Assembly: GCF_014334015.1 (NCBI RefSeq)
Contig: NZ_CP060488.1
Coordinates: 4,050,501 to 4,114,500, forward strand
Direction: 5' to 3'
Length of the DNA stretch: 64,000 nt
Source of the DNA: Bacteroides sp. M10
GTDB lineage: Bacteria > Bacteroidota > Bacteroidia > Bacteroidales > Bacteroidaceae
The position numbers were made by a program, and so were the translations under genes. Below, one piece after another: positions 1-8,672 of the stretch. Below the pieces are notes generated by a model that did not search any database, was not told the origin of the DNA, and saw only the letters and a list, made by a program, of their open reading frames with translations. How positions within the stretch are numbered: the first letter of the stretch is position 1; the number at the start of each line of letters is the position of its first letter.

Positions 1-1
1 A

Positions 2-352
2 GGTTTAGAAGATTTTGCCGGAATCTGTGTGAAAAGCAAAAACGGACGTATAGATCATATCTTCTCTCTATCCGATGCCGCACAAACCGCTACTTATCAG
101 GGAATGAAAGTGAAAGCGGATTATGCTGTTATCAGCAATGAATATGCAGGAAACCGGACGTTGTTTTTAGGGAATGGAACCCAATTGGTTGCATCCGGGG
201 TAATGATTCAGACCGACAATGCCGCTAATGTATTGCTCGAAAAGAAAGAAGGGAAATGGTATATTATTTCTTCTGCTCCCTGTACGGTTGTTATCGGCGA
301 TAAGAAGATTAAATCCGATGCTGCGTCGGAGCCTATGTTGTTGCGTATCTGA
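2..352 (+). CDS. 3' end of an unidentified protein (cut by left edge)
   Basis: The reading frame is open from base 2 to the TGA at 350-352, so this is the last 116 residues of a longer gene; an internal GTG at 29 is not a convincing start. The visible part alternates short hydrophobic stretches and turns, consistent with a beta-sandwich tail. The C-terminal beta domains of heparinase II/III-type proteins look broadly like this, but no diagnostic motif is present. The next gene on the strand begins about 230 bases later behind a terminator-like hairpin, so this is probably the last gene of its unit. The coding call is well supported; the family is not. Confidence 0.6.
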   Translation, partial: GLEDFAGICVKSKNGRIDHIFSLSDAAQTATYQGMKVKADYAVISNEYAGNRTLFLGNGTQLVASGVMIQTDNAANVLLEKKEGKWYIISSAPCTVVIGDKKIKSDAASEPMLLRI

Positions 353-481
353 TGTTTCATTTGTAATAAAGAAAAATTGTATATCTTATCCGTAGTATGG
401 TATATTATGGCCTAAGATGGAAATTGTTGCAATAAAAAACAAAAAAAGCGTGTTTAAACGTTTTTAATACTATATTTTTTC

Positions 482-489
482 TAATTTTG
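482..489 (+). promoter_or_regulatory. Bacteroides-type -7 box (TAATTTTG)
   Basis: TAATTTTG matches the TAnnTTTG -7 consensus of Bacteroides housekeeping promoters. It lies about 90 bases upstream of the DUF3575 gene. No good -33 box was found. Transcription would start near 496, inside the hairpin at 491-530. Confidence 0.4.
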
Positions 490-490
490 T

Positions 491-538
491 GGCTTTCTGT
501 CCAAGTAGTATATAAAATGGACAGTAAGCCCTTTTTTT
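491..538 (+). terminator. Hairpin plus T-run between gene 1 and the DUF3575 cluster
   Basis: The arms at 491-503 and 518-530 pair over 13 positions with one mismatch around a 14-base loop. They are followed by a run of T (532-538), the form of an intrinsic terminator. It would end transcripts from the left-edge gene. Its 5' arm overlaps the expected start point of the 482-489 promoter. Confidence 0.6.
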
Positions 539-546
539 GTGGGTAA

Positions 547-574
547 ATATTTAGTGGGAAATATTTAGTGGGAA
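547..574 (+). repeat. Two tandem copies of a 14-bp unit
   Basis: ATATTTAGTGGGAA occurs at 547-560 and again, identically, at 561-574, directly before the start of the DUF3575 gene. It spans the ribosome-binding region, so a change in copy number would alter leader spacing. No function is known. Confidence 0.7.
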
Positions 575-581
575 ATAAATT

Positions 582-1139
582 ATGGTATATGTGATGAGAA
601 ATGGTCGCAGGGTAATAGCTGCGTTATCATTTCTGTTATTATGTTGTGGTGTACATGTGCACGCACAACGGGTGGCTGTAAAGACAAATGCATTGGGTTG
701 GCTGACCGTCAGTCCGAATGTAGAAGCAGAATTTGTATTGGGTAGTCATGTCTCCTTAAACATGGGGATTGCTGCGAACCCAATCAGTACAGACAACTTT
801 AAAACGACTTTCACGCATTTTCAGCCTGAAGTTCGTTACTGGCTAAATCGTCCGATGGTGAGTCATTTTCTTGGAATCACCGCTTTCGTGAATAATTTTG
901 ATATGATGGTAAAAGATGTGCATCACAAAGGCGATGCATACGCCGCCGGTTTGACCTATGGATACGCATGGGTGCTGGGCGATCATTGGAACATCGAAGC
1001 AACTGCCGGAGTGGGTGTGTTGCGCTACCGTCAGTTTAAGTATGATAAAGGTACTCCGAAACCGGGTGCGGTCAACGATAGTAAGACCACCATTGCACCT
1101 GTCAAACTGGGGGTATCCTTTGTTTATATTATTCGATAA
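582..1139 (+). CDS. DUF3575-family outer-membrane beta-barrel protein
   Basis: 185 residues with an N-terminal signal peptide ending near VHAQ (about residue 29). The rest shows the alternating pattern of a small eight-strand-like barrel: an early 'AVKTNALGWLTVSPNVEAEF' segment, several GxxxGxxY strands and a terminal aromatic/basic strand. The 'KTNALGW...P..' opening is typical of DUF3575 proteins, which in Bacteroidetes often sit beside OmpA-like or fimbria-related genes. A second ATG at 594 (MRNGRR) gives an equally good signal peptide. It is the first gene of a three-gene cluster with the OmpA/TPR protein 26 bases downstream. Molecular role unknown; an envelope structural role is inferred. 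Confidence 0.8.
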   Translation: MVYVMRNGRRVIAALSFLLLCCGVHVHAQRVAVKTNALGWLTVSPNVEAEFVLGSHVSLNMGIAANPISTDNFKTTFTHFQPEVRYWLNRPMVSHFLGITAFVNNFDMMVKDVHHKGDAYAAGLTYGYAWVLGDHWNIEATAGVGVLRYRQFKYDKGTPKPGAVNDSKTTIAPVKLGVSFVYIIR

Positions 1140-1165
1140 CGAACATTAGCTAGTCAGAAAAGAGA

Positions 1166-3199
1166 ATGAAAATCAATTTGAAACGTGATAGATTAACAGG
1201 TATACTTCTCGTGGCGATGATGTTCGTCAGTATGAATGTATCCGCCCAACGGATCCGCGTGCAGGGGCATATCACAAACCCGCAGGGAAAAAGTGTTCCG
1301 AATGTAAATGTGTTGAATCCGGTCAATGACGAACGTATAGAAATGTCCGACGAGGATGGTCGTTACAGTGTCTTGGTTGAGAAAAACGGCTCGTTGAAGT
1401 TTACATGTGTCGGTTATGAAGACAAAACAGTGAAGGTGGCAGGAAAGCAGATTCTGAATGTAGTATTGAAAGATGCCGTCATCGAACTGGACGAAGTTAC
1501 GATTACTTCCAAAGTGAAGGACAAAGTGATTCCGGAACCTACGGACATCGAAATCAAAGGCAATTATTTCCATCTGAAAACCCGTGTCCCGGTGCCTAAG
1601 GAGATGTTTAACTCACATCGTCGCTTGGTATTGCAGCCTTCCATTTATGATGTGACACTGAAAAAGCGTCTGTTGATGCGTCCTGTTGTATTCGACGGGG
1701 ATACTTATAATACAACGCAAAATCGAATGTACGATTATGATATGGATAAAGATCCTTTGCACGATTACATCCGTGTGAAAACGACTTCTTCACGCAAAGG
1801 AGATATTATTGCCTACCATGATTCTATCTATATAGAATATCTGCAACATGACTACCGTGCAGATGTGCATCTGGCGATGGAGAATTACCGGAATATCATT
1901 TATCGCGACTCTTTCTCCATTGCACGCGGAACGGTCAACCCGCTTCGTTTCTTGGAGTATAAATTCTCCGCTTTCAGCCTGACAGATGAGAAATATCTTC
2001 CGAAACCCGTGATGCAGTTGCGGGATACGAAAGGTGAGGTAAACTTAACCTTCCTGGTAGGTAAAACCGACCTGGATGATAAGAATCCACAGAATCAGGT
2101 GGAACTGAACCGATTGAATCAGGAATTACGTGGTATTGAGACGAACCCGGATGCCTCTTTGAAGAGTTTCCATATTACGGGGGTGGCTTCGCCGGACGGT
2201 TCTTACGAGACGAATCTTCGTCTGGCAAAATTGCGTACGGATAAAGCCCTGGAACGTATTCTGGCGCAACTGGACCCGGAAACACGTAAACTGTTGGAAG
2301 TGAAATCGGATGCATCGGTTGCCTCCTGGAAGGAGGTAGCTGAATTGCTGAAAAAAAGCTCCAAGCCGGAACTGGCTAAAGAAGTAGAGGACTTAATCAA
2401 ACAATATGCAGCTACTCCTTACCGGTTGAATGGGGTCTTGAAATCGAAACCTTTCTACAAGGAACTTGCGGCTACTTATCTGCCTAAATTGAGAAAGGTG
2501 CAATATACCTATGGTTATTCAATCTTCCGTTCCTTGACAGACGACGAGATTAGAGAACTTTACAGAAAGAATCCGAAGGAACTGACCCGTTTCGAATATT
2601 ACCGTATGATTACGACAGCAAAAACTCCCGACGAAAGGGAAAAGTATTGCAGGGAAGCTCTTGAACTTTATGATAACTTTACGTATGCAGCCAATGAACT
2701 GGCAGTGGCAACGATACAGAAAGATACTCCGGATTCACGTATTCTCGAACCGTTTGTCAGTAAATCGGCACCGGCGGAGTTATTGTCCAATCAGGCTATT
2801 GCCTTGCTGCACGAAGGGAAATATACAAAAGCAGATTCAGTCTTGACCTTGGTTCCCGAAGAAGCGGTTTCTGAAGATTTGCAGGCCATCGTTCAGGCAT
2901 TGGCCGGTTATTATAATGATGCTTTCGAAAAGGTGGCGGCTACCAGTCCTTTCAATGAGGTGGTGATGCTGCTCGCAATGAAGAAGAATCAGGAAGCATG
3001 GGATAAGATTTCTACCATAGATGTAGAGACCGCCCGCGAATATTATATAAAAGCGATTACCGCCAACCGCCTGGAGAAAATAGGTGATGCGATTATGAGC
3101 ATTGAGAAGGCCCTTGAACTTGATCCTTCCTTATTGGAAGTAGCGAAGGTGGACGGTGATATTATTGACTTGCTGCCGGAAGAGCAGAAAATTAAATAA
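1166..3199 (+). CDS. Carboxypeptidase-regulatory-like, OmpA-like and TPR-like envelope protein
   Basis: 677 residues. The signal peptide ends at about residue 27 (NVSAQ). Residues about 30-105 form a CarboxypepD_reg-like beta-sandwich (VQGHITNPQGKSVPNVNVLN ... VVLKDAVIELDEVTI), the N-terminal plug-type domain common in Bacteroidetes surface proteins. Around residues 325-370 lies an OmpA-like segment (FHITGVASPDGSYETNLRLA), expected to contact peptidoglycan. The C-terminal third is helical with TPR-like repeats, ending in a clear TPR-type 'AIMSIEKALELDPS'. Between the DUF3575 barrel and the four-repeat barrel protein, with short gaps, it looks like the linking subunit of an envelope complex. 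This function is inferred; the domain calls are fairly secure. Confidence 0.75.
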   Translation: MKINLKRDRLTGILLVAMMFVSMNVSAQRIRVQGHITNPQGKSVPNVNVLNPVNDERIEMSDEDGRYSVLVEKNGSLKFTCVGYEDKTVKVAGKQILNVVLKDAVIELDEVTITSKVKDKVIPEPTDIEIKGNYFHLKTRVPVPKEMFNSHRRLVLQPSIYDVTLKKRLLMRPVVFDGDTYNTTQNRMYDYDMDKDPLHDYIRVKTTSSRKGDIIAYHDSIYIEYLQHDYRADVHLAMENYRNIIYRDSFSIARGTVNPLRFLEYKFSAFSLTDEKYLPKPVMQLRDTKGEVNLTFLVGKTDLDDKNPQNQVELNRLNQELRGIETNPDASLKSFHITGVASPDGSYETNLRLAKLRTDKALERILAQLDPETRKLLEVKSDASVASWKEVAELLKKSSKPELAKEVEDLIKQYAATPYRLNGVLKSKPFYKELAATYLPKLRKVQYTYGYSIFRSLTDDEIRELYRKNPKELTRFEYYRMITTAKTPDEREKYCREALELYDNFTYAANELAVATIQKDTPDSRILEPFVSKSAPAELLSNQAIALLHEGKYTKADSVLTLVPEEAVSEDLQAIVQALAGYYNDAFEKVAATSPFNEVVMLLAMKKNQEAWDKISTIDVETAREYYIKAITANRLEKIGDAIMSIEKALELDPSLLEVAKVDGDIIDLLPEEQKIK

Positions 3200-3223
3200 T
3201 GATATATACAACAAGAGTAAACG

Positions 3224-5590
3224 ATGAATATCTTCAGAATCAACAATAAATATGTAGCAGTGGCAATCTTCCTGATGCTTGCTGTTACCTTACAGGCACA
3301 GGATTATGGTGCATTGCAATATATGTTACAGAAACGGCCTGCAAATGAAAAGTTCGAGAGCAATAAATTCAATGAACATCTCTTTTTCTCTGCCGGAATA
3401 GGGCCATACAGCTTGTTAACAAGTGGAGATAGTCAGGATGGAATGGGAATGACCGCCCATCTCTTTATGGGAAAGTGGATTACTCCGGTTCATGGACTTC
3501 GGATAGGGGTGAATTTAGGTTATCTGCCGTCGAGTATCTACGATTCTAAAATAAAAATGGGTGGCGGAAGCCTGGACTATCTGTTGAATATGTCCTCCCT
3601 GGCATACGGATACAATGCAAACCGTTGTTTTGAGTTAGTAGGGATTGCAGGTATAGAAGCCGGTTATTCTAAGGTGGGCGACAATAGCGATCGTTCCGAA
3701 AAGTATCCGGATTTGAAAGGCGGCGGTCAGCTTTATTACGGCGCTCATCTCGGTTTACAGGGAAATGTACGTCTTTCTTCTACATTGGATTTGTTTGTAG
3801 AGCCACGGATCGGATGGTATAATGACGGTTTTGCGTATACGGAAAGTTGGAGAAACTATAAAATGGCTGGTTCGGTTCTGGTAGGTCTGACCTATATGCC
3901 TGCTGCTCCGATGGGAACTAAGATTCATTTCGATGATTTCGATAAAAGTTCCTTCCTGAATCATATGTTTATCTCTTTATCCGGTGGTATCAGTACACTG
4001 AAAGTTCCGGGAATCAAGAATACGATTAAAGGATTAGGACCCCAGTTCTCTGCCGGAATCGGTAAATGGTTCAGTCCTTCTTCCGGTCTGCGTTTGTCCG
4101 GGACAGTTGGACTTTCGGACACCCCTTCGGGCAGCGCAAGCGGTTACTTTAAACATGTCGATCTGCATGCGGACTATCTGTTGAATATCAATAATGTTCT
4201 TTGGGGATATGATGAAGACAGAATATTTAGTCTGATCGGTATTGCCGGAGTTAACCTGGCAGGTACGAAAGGAGTGGATAAAACCGCCAAGTATGCTCCG
4301 GGAATAGGAGTTGGTGTGCAAGGAAGTTTCCGTATCAACCGTTCTGTGGATTTATTTATAGAACCTCGCCTCAATGTGTATAATAAGAGATATGCAGGAG
4401 GTCGCGGAGTGGGTGGCAATACAGATCAGCTCGGAGAGTTGAATTTTGGTTTGACTTATCATACGATTGACCGTGCGGCACGTCCGAAGAACGGATTCTC
4501 AAGCAATCACATCGCAGACAATCTGTTTATGACTTCGGGAATCGGGGTGCAAATGTTCCTGAATAAGAAGAATCTTGAAAACCTTGGTTCTTTAGGTCCG
4601 CAGGCTTCTGTTTCTATCGGTAAGTGGTTGAGCCCTTATTCCGGTTTGCGCCTGGTGGGTACAGGTGGATTTTTTACGAATTATGTAGTTCCAGGAAGTG
4701 TTAAAGCGGGCAAACTTAGACATGCCAGCGTTAGTGGCGGTCTTGATTACTTGTGGAACATAACGTCTACCATGAGTGGATACAATCCCGATCGTATCTT
4801 TGATTTAATAGGTTCGGTAGGTGTCAACCTTGCTTATACTTCCAAATCAGACCATAAATTCCAACCGGGTGTTAATGCAGGCATACAGGGATTATGGCAT
4901 GTGAATGATTTTCTTGGTTTATACATTGAACCGCAGATTCGCTTGTATGGAGATAAATTCATTGAAGGTAATCTGGGCTTTATGCAGAAAGACGTAATGG
5001 TAGGAGTCAATGCAGGTTTCCACTATCGCTTTATTCCTTATTCAAAAGCAGTCAATCGCAGCGTGTTTGGTCAGGATGACAAGCGTTACTTCATCTCCGG
5101 TGCACTTGGATTGGGTAGCTTGCTCGCAGCCAACAAAGATTTGGTGAAGAATGCAGGTGTAGAAGCAAAAGGAAGTATTGGTAAATGGTACACTCCGTTA
5201 TCTGCATGGCGGGTAAATGGAATAATTATGTACAAGGCCAAAACGTCGTCGAAGATGAATCTCCATTATGCCGGTTTGGGTATGGATTATATGATGAGTC
5301 TGGCCACATTGGCAAAAGGATACAGCCCCGATCATGTGATAGATGTTGTTCCTTTTGTGGGAGTTACGGCCGGACTGGTACGCCGTTACGGTAAGTTCCG
5401 AGCAGTGCCGGGACTGGATGCCGGTGTGCAGGTAAAGCTGAAAGTGGCTTCTTCTTTGTATCTGTATGCCGAACCTAAAGTCGGTATCCGTACCGATACA
5501 TACGATGGCTCCGAACAGGGAAGACCTGACCGCGTAGCTTCCATGGTAGGTGGATTATTGTACAGATTCAAGATGCCTACTTTCCAGTAA
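3224..5590 (+). CDS. Outer-membrane protein with four tandem barrel-like repeats
   Basis: 788 residues with a signal peptide ending at TLQAQ (about residue 26). The mature chain is four divergent copies of a roughly 190-residue unit. Each unit carries a start of the type 'F.S.G.G..', then 'GKW.(T/S)P.(H/S)G.R..G', a 'DYL.N' or 'DYM.S' element, 'GY..(N/D)R', '(L/V)IG.(A/V)GV..' and 'L.L(F/Y).EP...'. In repeat 4, GKWYTPLSAWR and 'YAEPKVG' show the same landmarks. Each unit resembles a complete small beta-barrel domain, so the gene probably arose by internal duplication. It is the last gene of the cluster and is followed by a perfect terminator. Whether it folds as one large barrel or four small ones cannot be decided from sequence. 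Confidence 0.75.
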   Translation: MNIFRINNKYVAVAIFLMLAVTLQAQDYGALQYMLQKRPANEKFESNKFNEHLFFSAGIGPYSLLTSGDSQDGMGMTAHLFMGKWITPVHGLRIGVNLGYLPSSIYDSKIKMGGGSLDYLLNMSSLAYGYNANRCFELVGIAGIEAGYSKVGDNSDRSEKYPDLKGGGQLYYGAHLGLQGNVRLSSTLDLFVEPRIGWYNDGFAYTESWRNYKMAGSVLVGLTYMPAAPMGTKIHFDDFDKSSFLNHMFISLSGGISTLKVPGIKNTIKGLGPQFSAGIGKWFSPSSGLRLSGTVGLSDTPSGSASGYFKHVDLHADYLLNINNVLWGYDEDRIFSLIGIAGVNLAGTKGVDKTAKYAPGIGVGVQGSFRINRSVDLFIEPRLNVYNKRYAGGRGVGGNTDQLGELNFGLTYHTIDRAARPKNGFSSNHIADNLFMTSGIGVQMFLNKKNLENLGSLGPQASVSIGKWLSPYSGLRLVGTGGFFTNYVVPGSVKAGKLRHASVSGGLDYLWNITSTMSGYNPDRIFDLIGSVGVNLAYTSKSDHKFQPGVNAGIQGLWHVNDFLGLYIEPQIRLYGDKFIEGNLGFMQKDVMVGVNAGFHYRFIPYSKAVNRSVFGQDDKRYFISGALGLGSLLAANKDLVKNAGVEAKGSIGKWYTPLSAWRVNGIIMYKAKTSSKMNLHYAGLGMDYMMSLATLAKGYSPDHVIDVVPFVGVTAGLVRRYGKFRAVPGLDAGVQVKLKVASSLYLYAEPKVGIRTDTYDGSEQGRPDRVASMVGGLLYRFKMPTFQ

Positions 5591-5611
5591 GAGAAAAATA
5601 AGAAATCGAAT

Positions 5612-5657
5612 AAAAAGGGTTGCACAATCACTGATCTGGTATTGTGCAACCCTTTTT
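5612..5657. terminator. Strong intrinsic terminator after the barrel cluster
   Basis: The arms 5612-5628 and 5641-5657 pair perfectly over 17 bases around a 12-base loop. The flanking A and T runs make it usable in both directions. Confidence 0.9.
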
Positions 5658-5732
5658 GTATTCCATTTCCAAGAAATTACGGTTACATAAACGTTACATT
5701 AATATTACTTCCATTTCTATCTGATAATGAAT

Positions 5733-5757
5733 AAAATGAATCTTTAGAATTCATTTT
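5733..5757. promoter_or_regulatory. 9-bp inverted repeat upstream of the DUF5690 promoter
   Basis: AAAATGAAT at 5733-5741 and ATTCATTTT at 5749-5757 form a perfect inverted repeat with a 7-base spacer. It ends 19 bases before the -7 box at 5777, where a -33 element would lie, so it could be an operator. No regulator gene adjoins it. Confidence 0.45.
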
Positions 5758-5776
5758 CTCCCTTGCCATTCTCCTC

Positions 5777-5784
5777 TACTTTTG
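5777..5784 (+). promoter_or_regulatory. -7 box (TACTTTTG) for DUF5690-porin operon
   Basis: It matches TAnnTTTG exactly and lies 25 bases before the ATG at 5809, implying a leader of about 18 bases. The -33 region overlaps the inverted repeat at 5733-5757. Confidence 0.65.
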
Positions 5785-5808
5785 CTCCAGAAATAAAAAC
5801 GAAAACGT

Positions 5809-7179
5809 ATGAAAACGATTACTGAAGCAATATCGAAACTAAGTTCAAACAGAAGACTAGCCGATTTCCTCTTTATTCTATGGGCAGGTGGAGCAGCCCT
5901 TCTTTCTTACTCACTGGTTTATGCATTGCGCAAACCTTTCACAGCTGCTACCTTTGACGGAATAGAAGCATTCGGTTTTGATTATAAAGTACTGGTTACT
6001 ATCATTCAGATAGCAGGTTGTCTGATAGCCAAGTTTATAGGTATCAAGTTGATTTCCGAATTGAAGAGAGAGAATCGCCTGAAGTTTATACTCGTTTCCA
6101 TTGCCGTAGCGGAATTGTCATTGGTTGCGTTCGGAGCACTTCCCACTCCTTATAATATGTTTGCCATGTTCTTCAATGGATTGTCATTGGGCTGTATGTG
6201 GGGAGTTATTTTCAGTTTTATCGAAGGTCGCCGCACTACGGATATTTTGGCCAGTCTTTTAGGAATCAGTATTGTTATCAGTTCGGGAACGGCAAAATCC
6301 ATCGGATTGTTCGTTATGAATACATTGAACGTCAGCGAATTCTGGATGCCGGCACTTATCGGTGCTTTTGCACTTCCTTTATTGGCTCTTTTGGGATATA
6401 GCTTAACCCGTTTGCCACAACCTACGGCACAAGATATAGAACAGAAAAGTAGTCGTGTGACTCTGAATGGCAAGCAACGGAAAGAACTGTTCATCGACTT
6501 CATGCCATTTCTTGTATTATTGTTTGTAGCTAACCTAATGTTGGTAGTGCTTAGAGATATTAAGGAAGACTTCCTGGTGAAGATTATTGATATGAACGGA
6601 CAATCCTCATGGATGTTTGCGCAGGTAGACACAGTCGTTACATTAATAATCTTGGCGTTATTCGGAGCGATGGTCTTTGTGAAAAGTAACATAAAAGTTT
6701 TGGTTGCCCTGCTGGGATTGGTCGTACTTGGGACAGCCACCATGAGTTTTATATCTTTCAATTATGATTCTCTGCAATTGGATGCAATCACCTGGCTGTT
6801 TGTCCAAAGTCTCTGTCTGTATATTGCCTACCTCTGTTTTCAAAGCATCTTTTTCGACCGCTTCATCGCCTGTTTCAAGATAAAGGGAAATGTCGGTTTC
6901 TTTATTGTGACCATTGATTTTATCGGATATACAGGAACTGTACTTGTCTTGATGTTCAAGGAATTTGCCCATGCAGACATAAATTGGTTGGAATTTTATA
7001 ATATATTATCCGGCTACGTAGGACTGATCTGTACGGTTGCTTTCACCTGCTCCATGATTTACCTGATACAGCGCTATAAAAAAGAGAAACAACTGAAGAA
7101 AGCGAAAGAAGCAGAAATGAGCAACGGGATAAAATTTACGGGAGAAGGTATGGAGCCAACTACTTTTTCACAAATTTGA
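5809..7179 (+). CDS. DUF5690-family multi-spanning membrane protein (MFS-like)
   Basis: 456 residues and strongly hydrophobic, with about twelve predicted membrane segments; the first is near residues 22-40 (FILWAGGAALLSYSLVYALR). The N-terminal 'LVYALRKPFTAATF' with a cytoplasmic-type basic loop 'SELKRENRLKF' recalls sugar-phosphate/MFS transporters, and the overall pattern fits the Bacteroidetes family DUF5690. A central charged loop (about residues 200-225) splits the two halves. A porin gene starts 13 bases downstream, so the two are almost certainly co-transcribed and may form an outer-to-inner-membrane uptake route. The transported substrate is unknown. Confidence 0.75.
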   Translation: MKTITEAISKLSSNRRLADFLFILWAGGAALLSYSLVYALRKPFTAATFDGIEAFGFDYKVLVTIIQIAGCLIAKFIGIKLISELKRENRLKFILVSIAVAELSLVAFGALPTPYNMFAMFFNGLSLGCMWGVIFSFIEGRRTTDILASLLGISIVISSGTAKSIGLFVMNTLNVSEFWMPALIGAFALPLLALLGYSLTRLPQPTAQDIEQKSSRVTLNGKQRKELFIDFMPFLVLLFVANLMLVVLRDIKEDFLVKIIDMNGQSSWMFAQVDTVVTLIILALFGAMVFVKSNIKVLVALLGLVVLGTATMSFISFNYDSLQLDAITWLFVQSLCLYIAYLCFQSIFFDRFIACFKIKGNVGFFIVTIDFIGYTGTVLVLMFKEFAHADINWLEFYNILSGYVGLICTVAFTCSMIYLIQRYKKEKQLKKAKEAEMSNGIKFTGEGMEPTTFSQI

Positions 7180-7192
7180 TAAAAGGTGGACG

Positions 7193-8338
7193 ATGAAAAT
7201 AATAGGACTATATTTGAAATTCTCCTTCCTTCTATCTCTAATACTAACGACTTCCCGGATAACGGCACAGAATCTTCCCGATGGCATACAATATAAAATC
7301 ACCGGGCGTCTATTAATGGATGGAGGAGTGTATCTGAAGAATCCGAATAACTTTGGCAACGGCACGGAATTTAATGACCTTCGCATCGGTGTGAAAGCTA
7401 CCTATCAGAACTGGGGAATGAAACTGGAAATGGGATATGCCGGAAACAAAACAGCCATCAAAGATGCTTTTGCCACCTATTCTTATAAGAATAGTTCCAT
7501 TCAGATAGGACAATTCTACGAGCCATTCAGTCTCGATATGCTTTGCAGTACATTTGATCTTCGCTTCAACCAATCTCCGGGAGCAGTGCTGGCATTGACA
7601 AATAGCCGACGTATGGGAGTAGCCTATTCCTATCGTACCAAACATTACTATCTGTGTGGCGGATTCTTTACCGATAATGATTTGAGCAACCTGAAAAACG
7701 CATCGCAAGGATATGCCATTGACGGACGTTTGGTATACCGTCCACTTTATGAGAAAGCGAAACTGATACATATAGGATTGGCAGCTATCCATCGTACACC
7801 GGACGGCACGCTTCCCGAAGATGAGAACAGGAATACGTTTACTTATAAATCTCCGGGCGTGAGCACGATTGATAATCGTACATTAATGCAAGCAGATGTA
7901 GATCATGCAGCATCCCAATTTAAAATAGGAACCGAACTGCTGATTTACTATCATAAATTCTTTCTTCAGAGTGAATACATCCGCGCCCATGTAAAACGGG
8001 AAAAGGGTTTTGAGAACTATACGGCACAAGGAGCTTATCTGCAATGTTCCTGGCTATTGTTGGGACAGAATTATCTGTATGACGAAGAAGTAGCCTGTCC
8101 CGGAAGACCGGAAGGAAAGGCACTCGAACTATGTGTCCGTTTCAATTATCTCTCTCTGAATGATGTCGGAATAAAAGGCGGAACACAGAAAGACCTCTCC
8201 CTCGGATTGAATTACTATATCAATAAACACATCGCTGTCAAATTGAATTATAGCTACTTTATCCCCGGTTCGCATATCAAAGAGATTGAAAACGCAAACT
8301 TTAGCGTAGTACAGGGACGCTTTCAATTCATATTCTAG
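7193..8338 (+). CDS. Porin_O_P family outer-membrane porin
   Basis: 381 residues with a signal peptide ending around ITAQ (residue 25). The mature part has repeated amphipathic strands with the landmarks of the phosphate-selective porin O/P family: an early 'GRLLMDGGVYL', 'FNDLRIGVKATYQNWGMKLE', 'SIQIGQFYEPFSLD' and a late 'LSLGLNYYINKHIAVKLNYS', ending in a terminal Phe (FQFIF) as expected for a barrel recognized by the BAM complex. It follows the DUF5690 transporter by 13 bases. In Bacteroides such porins are not necessarily phosphate-specific, so the substrate is left open. Confidence 0.8.
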   Translation: MKIIGLYLKFSFLLSLILTTSRITAQNLPDGIQYKITGRLLMDGGVYLKNPNNFGNGTEFNDLRIGVKATYQNWGMKLEMGYAGNKTAIKDAFATYSYKNSSIQIGQFYEPFSLDMLCSTFDLRFNQSPGAVLALTNSRRMGVAYSYRTKHYYLCGGFFTDNDLSNLKNASQGYAIDGRLVYRPLYEKAKLIHIGLAAIHRTPDGTLPEDENRNTFTYKSPGVSTIDNRTLMQADVDHAASQFKIGTELLIYYHKFFLQSEYIRAHVKREKGFENYTAQGAYLQCSWLLLGQNYLYDEEVACPGRPEGKALELCVRFNYLSLNDVGIKGGTQKDLSLGLNYYINKHIAVKLNYSYFIPGSHIKEIENANFSVVQGRFQFIF

Positions 8339-8381
8339 TACTTGGCAGTTCCGTTTGAATAAAGCTATAATTAAAGAATAA

Positions 8382-8480
8382 GAAGGTGTATTTTATACTA
8401 GTTTTACTAAATGTTTCAAGGATATGTCGGGAGCACTACCGACTCAATATGCAGAACCGTATATAACAAGTAAAAAATAA
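8382..8480 (+). pseudogene. Remnant of an HTCS/AraC-type regulator C-terminus
   Basis: Between the porin and the GH28-like gene a short open frame reads ...SFTKCFKDMSGALPTQYAE... up to TAA at 8478-8480. This matches the end of the AraC domain of the intact HTCS in this window (SKCFREMFGMLPKQYAEE, just before 16575). A TAA at 8379-8381 closes the frame upstream and no start is present. It is best read as the last approximately 32 codons of a deleted regulator. The similarity is short, but it is co-linear and placed at a true C-terminus. Confidence 0.65.
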
Positions 8481-8510
8481 GAAGACAGAAAAAACTGGAA
8501 TGTTCTAGGT

Positions 8511-8554
8511 AAATCTCCTTTATTGTTCGTAATAGACAATAAAGGAGATTTTTT
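8511..8554. terminator. Intrinsic terminator before module A
   Basis: The arms 8511-8526 and 8536-8551 pair perfectly over 16 bases with a 9-base loop, followed by T. It separates the regulator remnant and porin operon from the GH28-like gene. Confidence 0.9.
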
Positions 8555-8672
8555 GCATTGGTTATTTTTATAGTTTCTGTTACCAGTTTGCCAATCAGGG
8601 TGGAATAGAAAGTATAGTTTTAGAAAGAACTTCAATAAACAGAATAATTAAAATATAACATAGTTTAGTAAT

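Noticed and set aside
6150..6761. Long minus-strand open frame inside the DUF5690 gene
   Set aside because: It is antisense to a clear membrane protein, with no ribosome site or recognisable domain.
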